Shown one piece after another: positions 46,356 to 54,976 of a DNA stretch of 64,000 bases. The position numbers and the translations under genes are program-made. The stretch covers positions 1-64,000 of the forward strand of contig UQMF01000013.1 in assembly GCA_900542145.1 (NCBI GenBank), given 5' to 3'. The notes under the pieces were generated by a model. It was given only the letters and a program-made list of their open reading frames with translations, was not told the origin of the DNA and did not search any database. The stretch comes from an uncultured Oscillospiraceae bacterium (lineage in GTDB: Bacteria > Bacillota > Clostridia > Oscillospirales > Ruminococcaceae). Numbering within the stretch: the first letter of the stretch is position 1; the number at the start of each line of letters is the position of its first letter.

Positions 46356-47444
46356 CTAAAATGCGAGATTTTTTATGTACAAATCGTCAAATCCGTCGTG
46401 AATCATGGCTGAAATATCCACCGCGGAATCGCAGAGCTCCGTGACCCTGCGCAGCAATTCCGGGTCTGTAAGGCACATGATCAGCCCCTGTTCAGCCGGA
46501 TTCCTGCTCCAGCCGTATCTCTCGCCAAGCCCCCTTGGAACCGCGCCAAGCTGCGCCATCGCCGCGGCTCCCTGCTCGGAGCCGAACGCCTCGCCGGAAA
46601 TTATAACACGCTCATGATAGCCCGTCAGATTACCGAGTCTTTCAAGCGCCGCACGGCACGCCGCCTTGTCCGACTGCACCGCACGAACATCTTGTTGCGA
46701 AATGTAGTGATCCTCGCCGATGTAGAACAAGTCGCGGTCCGTCATGATTCCGTCGCGGTCGAGCGCGCCCGTATCCAGCATTATTCTCACCGCCTGAACC
46801 GCTGCCGGAGCCGAAACTCCGATACCGTCGCCGTCGCCTATGACGCTGTAACAAATCGTGCCGTCCGGCTCCCGGGACATCTGGTCGATTGCGCCGATCT
46901 CCAGCGGCATTCCTGTTTCAAGCGCCGAGCCGTCTATGCCGCCCTTCATCGGAATATACCCAAACTTCACACCGCTTTCAGTGCAGGACGCCGCACGGAG
47001 TCCATGACCAAAACTAGCTGCAAGAACGCTGCCAGGCTCTTTCATCGCACTCGCGAGAACCGCTGTTGGCTCACTTCCCATAGTCAGCGACATCACAGGC
47101 AGGAATACCACCTCGATATCCGGCGGCAAAAAAAGCTCAACGGGGTCAAAACCCTCCTCAAGCATGATCGCAAAACCGCCCTGGGCAGCAAATCCTATGC
47201 TGCGCACGCAGTTTCCGCGCACGCCGCTTTCCCTCATCAGCCGCAGAATTAACTCGTTCGCAGAATCCACCACGTCTTCATAGTTCAGCGTTATGCCGAA
47301 TCTGGCAGCACGGGCGTACCGCCTTGAAAGCCCCACATCATATATGACCGCACTGATAAAGTGTTTTTCAACGCAGCAAGCAATAACAAGTTCGTTGCTT
47401 CTCTCACTGCGGAATTTTGTGATTTGTGTAGTGTCCTTGACCAT
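46356..47444 (-). CDS. ASKHA-type protein resembling the C-terminal domain of RACo activators
   Basis: A 362-aa protein starting at 47444 behind AGGAGG; an upstream in-frame ATG at 47618 overlaps pyrB and has no site. From about residue 135 it follows the DUF4445/RACo C-terminal (acetate/sugar kinase-like) pattern: GEIGAIDQMS-like GAIDQMSREPDG, YSVIGDGDGIGVSAPAAVQAV, DRDLFYIGEDHYISQQDVRAVQSDKAACRAALE, IISGEAFGS. RACo proteins reactivate corrinoid proteins using ATP and normally carry an N-terminal ferredoxin, which is absent here, and no corrinoid protein or methyltransferase gene is near. Function unknown; activation of some metalloenzyme is a guess. Confidence 0.7.
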   Translation of the reverse strand: MVKDTTQITKFRSERSNELVIACCVEKHFISAVIYDVGLSRRYARAARFGITLNYEDVVDSANELILRLMRESGVRGNCVRSIGFAAQGGFAIMLEEGFDPVELFLPPDIEVVFLPVMSLTMGSEPTAVLASAMKEPGSVLAASFGHGLRAASCTESGVKFGYIPMKGGIDGSALETGMPLEIGAIDQMSREPDGTICYSVIGDGDGIGVSAPAAVQAVRIMLDTGALDRDGIMTDRDLFYIGEDHYISQQDVRAVQSDKAACRAALERLGNLTGYHERVIISGEAFGSEQGAAAMAQLGAVPRGLGERYGWSRNPAEQGLIMCLTDPELLRRVTELCDSAVDISAMIHDGFDDLYIKNLAF

Positions 47445-47460
47445 CTTTCCTCCTGGCTGC

Positions 47461-47488
47461 AAAAACGGGCGGATTTTTGGATCCGCCC
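47461..47488 (-). terminator. Terminator of pyrB
   Basis: GGGCGGAT/ATCCGCCC stem followed by GTTTTT on the minus strand, 10 bp past the pyrB stop. Confidence 0.85.
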
Positions 47489-47497
47489 ATGGATTTA

Positions 47498-48589
47498 TTA
47501 CTTCATCAATATTCTTTCGTCGCAATATTCGCACACCAGCATATCGCCGTATTTCCGGAAACTGTGCGGCAGATACTTCTCCGTCTGCGTAATGCACTTC
47601 GGATTCGTGCAGTTGCACTCATCGTGAATCGTGCCGACAAGCAGAGGATTCGCCTTCAGCTCATTATTCAGCGTTGTGAGTATCAGCGCCATACGAACGA
47701 ACATTCCGCACTTCGCCTGGCGGAAATAAGCCGCGCGCGGATCATCGTCAATGCTTACCTCGATCTCGTTTACTCTGGGGAGTGGGTGCATTACTATCAT
47801 GTCCTTGCGTGCAAGCTGCATTTTCTCCCGGGTGAGGATATACACGCCCTTCTGGCGCTCGTATTCCTCCCTGGTAGGGAATCTCTCCTGCTGGATTCTT
47901 GTCATGTAGAGCATATCAAGCTCGGGGAGTGCTTCTTCGATCGTGTTTACCTCCCGGAACTCACAGCCGCGTGCGCGGAGCACGTCCTTGATGTATTCCG
48001 GCAGCGCAAGCGACGGGGTGGAGATCAGTATGAACTTGTTGTTCTTGTAACAGGAAAGAGCCTTCAGTATGGAGTGCACGGTGCGTCCGTACTTGAGGTC
48101 GCCGCAAAGCCCCACAGTCAGGTTGTCCAGGCGCCCGAGCTCCGTTTTCAGCGTGAGAAGGTCGGTGAGTGTCTGGGTGGGGTGGAGGTGTCCGCCATCT
48201 CCGGCGTTGATTACCGGGCAGTTCGCGGAAAGCGCCGCCGCCCTGGCGGAGCCCTCCTGGTTATGCCGCATTACCAGAATATCAGAATAGCTGCTGACAA
48301 TCTGAATAGTATCCTTGAGATTCTCGCCCTTTGACACCGATGAATTACCCGGATTGTCAAATCCGATGACGCTTCCTCCAAGGCGTATCATCGCCGCCTG
48401 GAAGCTCATCTGGGTACGGGTGGACGGCTCATAGAAAAGCGTTGCCATAATTTTTCCGCGGCACTTGTCCGCGTAGGTTTCGGGGCGCTTCATGATGTCC
48501 TCGGCGAGTGTCACCATCGCGTTCCACTGGGAAACGCTGTAGTCGTCCATGTCTATTAGGTTATTGAATCTCTGGTTCAAGAAGATCAC
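47498..48589 (-). CDS. pyrB: Aspartate carbamoyltransferase with PyrI-type zinc tail
   Basis: A 363-aa enzyme that makes carbamoyl-aspartate, the first committed step of pyrimidine synthesis. Carbamoyl phosphate contacts are FYEPSTRTQMSFQAAM and HPTQTLTDL; the aspartate loop includes RIQQERF and HPLPRVNEI. Residues about 312-358 add a short zinc module (CNCTNPKCITQTE...CEYCDE) like the C-terminal half of the regulatory chain PyrI, but the nucleotide-binding half of PyrI is missing. The start codon is GTG (48589) or TTG (48580). No other pyr genes are adjacent. Confidence 0.93.
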   Translation of the reverse strand: MIFLNQRFNNLIDMDDYSVSQWNAMVTLAEDIMKRPETYADKCRGKIMATLFYEPSTRTQMSFQAAMIRLGGSVIGFDNPGNSSVSKGENLKDTIQIVSSYSDILVMRHNQEGSARAAALSANCPVINAGDGGHLHPTQTLTDLLTLKTELGRLDNLTVGLCGDLKYGRTVHSILKALSCYKNNKFILISTPSLALPEYIKDVLRARGCEFREVNTIEEALPELDMLYMTRIQQERFPTREEYERQKGVYILTREKMQLARKDMIVMHPLPRVNEIEVSIDDDPRAAYFRQAKCGMFVRMALILTTLNNELKANPLLVGTIHDECNCTNPKCITQTEKYLPHSFRKYGDMLVCEYCDERILMK

Positions 48590-48610
48590 CTTTCCTGTTC
48601 TTTTTTGTCT

Positions 48611-48639
48611 ATTATAGCACCATTCCGTGTATTTTGCAA
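48611..48639 (-). promoter_or_regulatory. Promoter of pyrB
   Basis: TTGCAA, 17-bp spacer, TATAAT on the minus strand, 22 bp upstream of the GTG start. The leader is too short for a PyrR-type attenuator. Confidence 0.75.
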
Positions 48640-48685
48640 TATCTTTTTTACATATATCCGATATATGATTGAATTATCCGGCATA

Positions 48686-48718
48686 TTAAAAGGCGGCCAT
48701 TGCTGACCGCCCTTTTAT
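48686..48718 (-). terminator. Terminator after oadB
   Basis: AAGGGCGGTC/GGCCGCCTTTT: a 7-8-bp stem with an internal mismatch, then TTTTAAT on the minus strand, just past the oadB stop. Its mirror T-run on the plus strand makes it bidirectional in shape. Confidence 0.8.
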
Positions 48719-48727
48719 AATTCAGTT

Positions 48728-50002
48728 TTAACCGAGTACGCTCAGCAGAACGCCGGCTGCAACCGCAGAACCGATAACGCCTGCAACGTTCGGACCCATA
48801 GCGTGCATGAGCAGGAAGTTGGACGGATTGGTTTCCTGACCAACCTTCTGGGAAACACGCGCCGCCATAGGAACGGCAGATACGCCTGCGGAGCCGATCA
48901 GAGGATTGATCTTGCCGCCGGAAAGGAGATACATCAGCTTGCCAAGCAGTACGCCGCATGCAGTACCAACGCAGAATGCTATAAGACCGAGTGCGATGAT
49001 GAGCAGCGTATCGACCTTGAGGAAGTTCTGTGCAACCGCTGTCGCACCGACCGTAACGCCAAGGAATATGGTGATAATGTTCATAAGTTCGTTTGTAGCA
49101 GTCTTTACCAGACGTTCACAAACACCGGATTCCTTCATGAGATTACCAAGCATTAGCATTCCGACCAGTGAAGTTGCGTCCGGAACGATAAGGGATACGA
49201 TAACTGTAACCGCGATCGGGAATACGACCTTCTCAAGCTTGGATACCTGACGGAGCTGACCCATCTTGACCTCGCGCTCCTTCTTGGTGGTGAGCAGCTT
49301 CATGATAGGCGGCTGGATTACGGGAACCAGAGCCATGTAGGAATAAGCCGCTACCGCGATGGAACCGAGCAGCTCCGGAGCCAGTCTGGAGGTAAGGAAG
49401 ATCGCTGTAGGACCGTCCGCACCGCCGATAATGGCGATGGAAGCAGCCTGCTTCAGAGAGAATCCGTCGCCCAGACCAAGCGCGTTGATAGCGCATGCGC
49501 CGAGGAATGTGAAGAAGATACCGCCCTGTGCGGCAGCGCCGAGCAGGAAGCTCTTCGGGTTTGCAATCAGCGGACCGAAGTCGGTCATAGCACCGATGCC
49601 GAGGAAGATGATAGGCGGATAGATACCGAGCTTAACGCCGAGGTACAGCATATCCAGAAGTCCGCCCTCATGGAGGACTCTGCCGTAATCCAGGCTGACT
49701 TCCTTGACATATGTTATCGCGAGGTTCGCGCCTTCCTGAACGTATTCAGGAGCGAAGTAGGGATTGGTGGAAGGGTTCCACAGTTCTGCGTGGTAAAGCC
49801 CGCTTCCGGGGAGGTTTGTGAGCAGCATACCGAATGCGATAGGGAGCATCAGCAGCGGCTCGTACTGCTTCTTGATCGCCAGATAGAACAGGACGAAGGA
49901 AAGCAGTATCATAATTATGCTCTGCCAGCCGTTCTCTGCTCCGAATCCTGCGAAGCCAGAAGTGGTAGCGAGCGATTTTATGGTATCAACAAATATTTCC
50001 AT
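48728..50002 (-). CDS. oadB: Sodium ion-translocating decarboxylase, beta subunit
   Basis: A 424-aa polytopic membrane protein, the carboxybiotin-decarboxylating Na+ pump core of oxaloacetate, methylmalonyl-CoA or glutaconyl-CoA decarboxylase. The conserved membrane motif GGADGPTAIFLTSRLAPELLG, in which the Asp couples to Na+ movement, is near residue 200. GLGDGFSLKQAASIAI and VSQKVGQETNPSNFLLMHAMGPNV fit the family. The gamma subunit lies just upstream, but no alpha (carboxyltransferase) or biotin carrier gene is in the window, so the substrate is undecided. Confidence 0.95.
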   Translation of the reverse strand: MEIFVDTIKSLATTSGFAGFGAENGWQSIIMILLSFVLFYLAIKKQYEPLLMLPIAFGMLLTNLPGSGLYHAELWNPSTNPYFAPEYVQEGANLAITYVKEVSLDYGRVLHEGGLLDMLYLGVKLGIYPPIIFLGIGAMTDFGPLIANPKSFLLGAAAQGGIFFTFLGACAINALGLGDGFSLKQAASIAIIGGADGPTAIFLTSRLAPELLGSIAVAAYSYMALVPVIQPPIMKLLTTKKEREVKMGQLRQVSKLEKVVFPIAVTVIVSLIVPDATSLVGMLMLGNLMKESGVCERLVKTATNELMNIITIFLGVTVGATAVAQNFLKVDTLLIIALGLIAFCVGTACGVLLGKLMYLLSGGKINPLIGSAGVSAVPMAARVSQKVGQETNPSNFLLMHAMGPNVAGVIGSAVAAGVLLSVLG

Positions 50003-50028
50003 GCTTCAATATTCCTTTCTGTCTGTTC

Positions 50029-50601
50029 TCAGAACGGGCGTGTGTTCTCGCCGATACCAGCAAGGCTCCATGCGGAACGCGCTCTCTTGTCGCGCTTCCT
50101 TACGTCCCTGATGGTGTAGGAGGTGCCCTCTTCCTCAGCGTAGGCAGCAATAGCCGCGCTGATGACAGCCATTATCTCATCGTCATTGTCCTCTTCCTCG
50201 GCGATCTCTTCAACAGGAGCCGGAGCAGGCGCAGGAGCAGTTTTTGCAGCAGCAGCCTTGGCAGCCTCAGCCTTTGCCTTCCTGCTCTTGTCGATATTCT
50301 GGAAGATATTACCCATCAGCCAGAACAGAAAAATAAGGATAGCAAGAATAAAGAATACAACCAGAATACCGGTGATGGTGATGATGCCTACTGAACCCCA
50401 GTAGTTCGGATCGCTGAGCTGCGCATGTGCGTCAGGCAGCGCCTGTATCCTGTCGATAACGCCGGCGGGCTGATCGTTTCCTGCCTCAGCAGTGGACTGT
50501 ACAGCGCCGAAAACGTTCTTCCAGGGACCGGAGGAAGCTTCCGCCGTGACAGCCGCTTCAACGGTAGACGCAGCCGACAGAATGGAATAAGCGATGTTCA
50601 T
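50029..50601 (-). CDS. OadG-family gamma (delta) subunit of a Na+-pumping decarboxylase
   Basis: A 190-aa single-pass membrane protein with one helix (residues about 72-96, ITITGILVVFFILAILIFLF in part) and an Ala/Glu/Pro-rich cytoplasmic tail with a short helical end (EIMAVISAAIAAYAEEEG). The tail ending IRDVRKRDKRARSAWSLAGIGENTRPF-like segment is typical of OadG/MmdD/GcdC subunits that anchor the carboxytransferase. The first 60 residues form a longer extracytoplasmic part than usual. AAAGGAG precedes the ATG. It lies 26 bp upstream of oadB. Confidence 0.85.
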   Translation of the reverse strand: MNIAYSILSAASTVEAAVTAEASSGPWKNVFGAVQSTAEAGNDQPAGVIDRIQALPDAHAQLSDPNYWGSVGIITITGILVVFFILAILIFLFWLMGNIFQNIDKSRKAKAEAAKAAAAKTAPAPAPAPVEEIAEEEDNDDEIMAVISAAIAAYAEEEGTSYTIRDVRKRDKRARSAWSLAGIGENTRPF

Positions 50602-50653
50602 ATTAAGTCTCCTTTTTAGCCGAAATCGCCTTTCGGATTTTCAAATCAAATTT

Positions 50654-50682
50654 ATTATACTATATTTTCACAGAAAATTCAA
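50654..50682 (-). promoter_or_regulatory. Promoter of oadG-oadB
   Basis: TTGAAT, 17-bp spacer, TATAAT on the minus strand, followed by a CCGAAA/TTTCGG leader hairpin that ends near the ribosome site. Confidence 0.78.
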
Positions 50683-50779
50683 CCGGAAAGTTTGTGTTTT
50701 TTTTGACAAAACGCAGAGAAATTCCAGCAGGATTTTTAGTCAATATGTTTAACCGGCTCATCGTCACATTCATCAGCAC

Positions 50780-51487
50780 TCAACAAAAACCGCCGTCTAC
50801 CCCCAACACCTGCCCGGTAATAAAACGGTTCTCAGACAGCGCCCTGACTGCTTTCGCGACCTCTTCGGGGCGTCCCAGGCGGCATACCGGAGTCTGCTCC
50901 GCCAACTCATGTAGTTCCTCCTGTGAAAGATGCGAACTATTCATGGGGCTGTCGATAACTCCCGGCGCAATGCAGTTCACCGTAATTCCGGAAGCGCCCA
51001 GTTCTCTTGCCAGCGCCTTTGTCAGCCCGATGACTCCTGCCTTTGCTGCGGAATACGCGCTCTCACAGGCTCCGCCGTAAACTCCCCACACTGACGAAAT
51101 ATTAACGATTGCGCCGCTTTTACGCCGGATCATGGAATCCACTGCGGCATGCGTCATGTTATACACGCCGTTAAGGTCGATATTCATGACATGCTGCCAG
51201 TCCTCCGGAGTAATGTCTGTGAACAGCTTGATCTGCGACACGCCGGCGTTATTCACCAGCACATCGATCCTGCCGAAATCCTTCAGCACCTGCCGCACTG
51301 CGCCCTGTGCTGAGGAATAGTCCGACACATCCGCCTGCACAGCCGTGCAGCGGAGTTCGCGGCTGATACGCGCAGCCTCCTCCGCCCGGGAGTTGTAGGT
51401 GAATATCACATCGTCGGTACGGGCGAATTCAGCGGCGATGGCGCTGCCTATTGCGCCGGTGCCGCCGGTAACCAGTATAACGCTCAC
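50780..51487 (-). CDS. Short-chain dehydrogenase/reductase (FabG/YmfI-like)
   Basis: A 235-aa SDR oxidoreductase using NAD(P)H. Cofactor motif TGGTGAIG (residues 7-14), NNAG near 90, catalytic Ser in ISSVWG and YSAAK near 150, and the C-terminal TGQVLGVDGG. It closely resembles FabG-type 3-oxoacyl-ACP reductases and the YmfI proteins that reduce 5-aminopentanone on EF-P; neither is proven. It overlaps the preceding clpC-like gene by 4 bp, so both may be co-translated. Confidence 0.85.
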   Translation of the reverse strand: MSVILVTGGTGAIGSAIAAEFARTDDVIFTYNSRAEEAARISRELRCTAVQADVSDYSSAQGAVRQVLKDFGRIDVLVNNAGVSQIKLFTDITPEDWQHVMNIDLNGVYNMTHAAVDSMIRRKSGAIVNISSVWGVYGGACESAYSAAKAGVIGLTKALARELGASGITVNCIAPGVIDSPMNSSHLSQEELHELAEQTPVCRLGRPEEVAKAVRALSENRFITGQVLGVDGGFC

Positions 51488-53865
51488 TTGCCGTCCACCT
51501 TTATTCCGTCGCCGTCCGCGCTGACAGAGATCTCAGAAAGCGGCTGTTCCGCATGGTCGATGATGAGTTCCGCCATCGGATCCTCAATATCGCTGCGGAT
51601 TACCCTGCGGATATCACGTCCGCCGTACTTACCGCCGTGTGCCTTTTTGGCAATCGCCATGTAAACGCCGTCGCCGACATTCAGCGTGATCTTCTTCTCC
51701 GCCAGGGGAGATACCAGTTCGCCCATCATAAGCTTTGCAATGTCCGCGTAATTCTCAACGGAAAGCGGCCTGAACACGATTACCTCGTCGATACGTCCTA
51801 TGAATTCCGGACGGAGGAAGTCGCGCAGTCCCTTCATGGCGCGCTCCTTGCTGACGTCCCCCTCGGTCTTGGTGAATCCCACGCTGTTGCTTCCGGTAGA
51901 GGAGCCTGCGTTGGAGGTCATGCAGATTATGGTGTTCTCAAAACTTACCGACCTGCCGTGAGCGTCATTTATCTTGCCTTCGTCCAGTATCTGGAGCAGG
52001 ATATTCATTACGTCCGGGTGCGCCTTTTCAATTTCATCAAACAGGATCACAGAATACGGCTTGCGGCGTACTCTCTCGGTAAGCTGTCCTGCCTCTTCAT
52101 ATCCCACATAGCCGGGAGGCGAACCAATGATCTTGGACACGCTGTGCTTCTCCATGTATTCGGACATGTCGAGCCTTATCAGCGGCTCCACGGTGTCGAA
52201 CATTTCCTTGGCGAGAACCTTCACAAGCTCCGTCTTGCCCACGCCGGTGGGTCCTACGAATATGAAGGACGCCGGTCTGCGCCGGTCGGTAAGCTGCACT
52301 CTAGTGCGCTTTATCGCCTTTGCCACGAGTTCGCAGGCTTCGTCCTGACCGATGACGTGCTCCTTGAGGTGCTGCTCCAGGCTGCCAATACGCTTGTATT
52401 CAGTTTCCTTTATCTTATTGGCAGGGATTCCCGTCCACATCTCAATGACCTTTGAAATGTCGTCGATAGTGACCTCGACATTCTCCGCCTTGTCCTTTAT
52501 CTTCTCAATGCCGTCGTTGGTCTGTGCGATCTGCATTTTGACCTCCGCCAGCTTCTCATAGTCGATATCCGGACTATCCGCCGCGATCTTGCTTTCGTCC
52601 GTGCGCAGCTGCGCCATCTTGGACTTCAGCTTCTCGTATTCGGTTATATCAGGGCTGCCAAGGCTCGCGCAGGCGCATGCCTCGTCCAGCAGGTCTATCG
52701 CCTTGTCCGGCAGGAATCTGTCATTAATATATCTTTCAGATAGCACCGCACACATGCGTGTTATCTCCGGGGAAACCTTGACCTTGTGGTGATCCTCGTA
52801 GTATTCCTTGATACCCTCGAGCAGCTTCACGGTGTCCTCCACCGTCGGCTCGTTGACTGTCACCGGCTGGAATCTGCGCTCCAGTGCGCTGTCCTTCTCG
52901 ATGTACTTGCGGTATTCATCAAACGTGGTCGCGCCGATCACCTGGAGTTCTCCGCGGGAGAGCGCCGGCTTGAACATGTTCGCGGCGTTCATCGTGCCCT
53001 CGGAATCCCCTCCGGTGCCGACAAGGTTGTGTACTTCGTCGATGAACAGCATTACGTTGCCTGCCGCCTTTATCTCGTCGATAAGGGACTTCACGCGGCT
53101 CTCGAACTGTCCGCGGAACTGAGTCCCTGCAACCAGCGCCGTCAAGTCGAGCAGATACAGCTCCTTGCCCTGGAGTCTGAACGGAACATCGCCGCTCGCC
53201 AGGCGCAGTGCTATCCCCTCGGCGATGGCGGTCTTTCCGACGCCGGGCTCGCCTATCAGGCAAGGATTGTTCTTGGTACGTCTTGACAGTATCTGAATTA
53301 CTCTGCTGATCTCCTTGTCACGCCCGATAATACGGTCGATCTTGCCGTCCTTTGCGCGGCGCGTGAGGTTGGTGCAGTAGGTTTCGAGATTCCTGCGCTT
53401 CTTATCGGTCTTTTCCTTTTTCTTCTCCTTCTTTTCGGGGGCGGAGCCGTCGGCGGATTTCTCCTCGCTCTTTCCTCCGTCCGCGCTGCCGAACAGCTTC
53501 TTGAAGAAATCCGGCATAGTGCCTGCGCCGCCCTTCTGGAACAGCTCATCGCCGTTGTCTGCGTCGTCGTTATCGGCGCTTTCCTCGTCGTCGCTGTCGT
53601 CCGGGTGGAAGTTCGTTATATCCTGGAATCCCATCTGCCCAAGCATGGAAGGATCGGGATTGCCGTTCTCATCGAACAGCGCGTCGTAAGCGTTCTCGAA
53701 CTCCTCCTCAGAAATACCCATCTGCTTGAGGTAATCATTCACCTGAGGAAGTCCCAGCTCCTTTGCGCACTTGAGACACAGTCCCTCGCTGCGGCGTTCG
53801 CTCCCCTTCATAGAGGAAATGAACACCACTGCCGGACGTTTCTTGCATCTTGAACACATCATCAT
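51484..53865 (-). CDS. ClpC-like ATPase with McsA-like zinc finger instead of Clp_N
   Basis: A 793-aa AAA+ unfoldase. The first 35 residues form a zinc finger (CSRCKKRPAVVF...CLKCAKELG) like the N-terminus of McsA or ClpE, not the Clp_N domain. An acidic, Lys-rich linker (about 80-155) follows. D1 has Walker A GEPGVGKTAI and DEVHNLVGTG; D2 has GPTGVGKTEL, SEYMEKHSVSKIIGSPPGYVG. A middle domain (KSKMAQLRTDES..., DDISKVIEMWTGIP) is present. The gene is distinct from the ClpC at 13.6-16.0 kb. It precedes the SDR gene. ClpE-like would be the alternative name. Confidence 0.92.
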   Translation of the reverse strand: MMMCSRCKKRPAVVFISSMKGSERRSEGLCLKCAKELGLPQVNDYLKQMGISEEEFENAYDALFDENGNPDPSMLGQMGFQDITNFHPDDSDDEESADNDDADNGDELFQKGGAGTMPDFFKKLFGSADGGKSEEKSADGSAPEKKEKKKEKTDKKRRNLETYCTNLTRRAKDGKIDRIIGRDKEISRVIQILSRRTKNNPCLIGEPGVGKTAIAEGIALRLASGDVPFRLQGKELYLLDLTALVAGTQFRGQFESRVKSLIDEIKAAGNVMLFIDEVHNLVGTGGDSEGTMNAANMFKPALSRGELQVIGATTFDEYRKYIEKDSALERRFQPVTVNEPTVEDTVKLLEGIKEYYEDHHKVKVSPEITRMCAVLSERYINDRFLPDKAIDLLDEACACASLGSPDITEYEKLKSKMAQLRTDESKIAADSPDIDYEKLAEVKMQIAQTNDGIEKIKDKAENVEVTIDDISKVIEMWTGIPANKIKETEYKRIGSLEQHLKEHVIGQDEACELVAKAIKRTRVQLTDRRRPASFIFVGPTGVGKTELVKVLAKEMFDTVEPLIRLDMSEYMEKHSVSKIIGSPPGYVGYEEAGQLTERVRRKPYSVILFDEIEKAHPDVMNILLQILDEGKINDAHGRSVSFENTIICMTSNAGSSTGSNSVGFTKTEGDVSKERAMKGLRDFLRPEFIGRIDEVIVFRPLSVENYADIAKLMMGELVSPLAEKKITLNVGDGVYMAIAKKAHGGKYGGRDIRRVIRSDIEDPMAELIIDHAEQPLSEISVSADGDGIKVDGK

Positions 53866-53925
53866 AAGATTGAACCACCTTTATACTGAAATGCTCCGGA
53901 AAAGCCGGAGACTCGTTTCACTCAT

Positions 53926-54960
53926 TCACGAAAAGAAATTCAGAAATTCCATGTCATAGAAATGCCTGAAAAGCACCGTCTGCCCGATAGTATCGTTGTT
54001 GAGGAATATCACGCTGCCATCGGTAAGGCTCACCAGAAGCCGCACCACGATGCAGATAACTGCAACAGAGAGCAGTCCGCTGACAAGACCAGCCGCGCAG
54101 CCCAGCACCCTGTTCACGGAGCCGACCACCGGTATCTTGTTGACGATCTTGAGGGCGCTTGCGATGATCTCTATAACGGCGAAAACTACCGCAAATATAA
54201 CGACAAACGCCACTGTCTGCACCGCCAGTGTGAACAGCGGACGGATCATGTGATCCATAATGGAATCCCTGACGGAACCGGACGTGTTGATCATCGTCAG
54301 CACAAGAGAGCGCAGCGCAGCGGCATTTCCGTTGCTAATACTGTCCGCAGTATCACCGAACAGCGCCGGGACGGTCTGTCCGATAACTCCCACATATCCG
54401 GATATCTCACTGAACAGTGGGGTATCCAGCATTTTTACCGCTATGACCTGCGCCGTAACCAGCTTGCCCAGTCCGCTGCGTTCGATGTCGCTGTGGGTGA
54501 ATTCCGCAGCCTTGCCATTCAGATCCGTGATATCCGTGCCTGAGCCGAATCCGAAGCTGCCCATGGCGGAGGGATCAAAGCCGGTTTCGGAAAGATCCAC
54601 CTCTGAAAGATCAAATACAGCCTTTTCAGTGCCGGAATACTCCGGGACTATCTCCGTAACCGGGACTCCGGACACCTTTACCTTGTCGAAATCCATAACG
54701 GCAACGCCCGGGAGCGTGACTCCTCCCATGCTCTCGTCCAATGTGGTGCTAACCGCTTCGGAAAGCGGCTTCTCCACGAAGGAAGAGTACGCCCAGTTCC
54801 CGACCGGACCGCTCAGAGAGATCGCACAGATGAATCCGACTACCCCTGCGGCAAGCCCGACCACCTTGCTGACGAATCCCTTGTGGGCGCCGCTGAAAAC
54901 TGCCGCTGCCAGCACCGCCACAACGATTATGTCATATATAAATGAAAACTGAGAACCCAT
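53926..54960 (-). CDS. CvpA-family membrane protein with large insertion
   Basis: A 344-aa protein from the ATG at 54960 (GGGAGGAA before it). Four hydrophobic segments at both ends match CvpA (residues about 8-55: YDIIVVAVLAAAVFSGAHKGFVSKVVG..., and about 240-330). Between them is an insertion of about 130 residues, some Gly/Thr-rich, that is longer than in typical CvpA proteins. CvpA proteins are implicated in envelope homeostasis. It sits between the DUF5711-like gene and clpC-like gene in a leftward row. Confidence 0.85.
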   Translation of the reverse strand: MGSQFSFIYDIIVVAVLAAAVFSGAHKGFVSKVVGLAAGVVGFICAISLSGPVGNWAYSSFVEKPLSEAVSTTLDESMGGVTLPGVAVMDFDKVKVSGVPVTEIVPEYSGTEKAVFDLSEVDLSETGFDPSAMGSFGFGSGTDITDLNGKAAEFTHSDIERSGLGKLVTAQVIAVKMLDTPLFSEISGYVGVIGQTVPALFGDTADSISNGNAAALRSLVLTMINTSGSVRDSIMDHMIRPLFTLAVQTVAFVVIFAVVFAVIEIIASALKIVNKIPVVGSVNRVLGCAAGLVSGLLSVAVICIVVRLLVSLTDGSVIFLNNDTIGQTVLFRHFYDMEFLNFFS

Positions 54961-54976
54961 ATTGTTCCTCCCCCGG

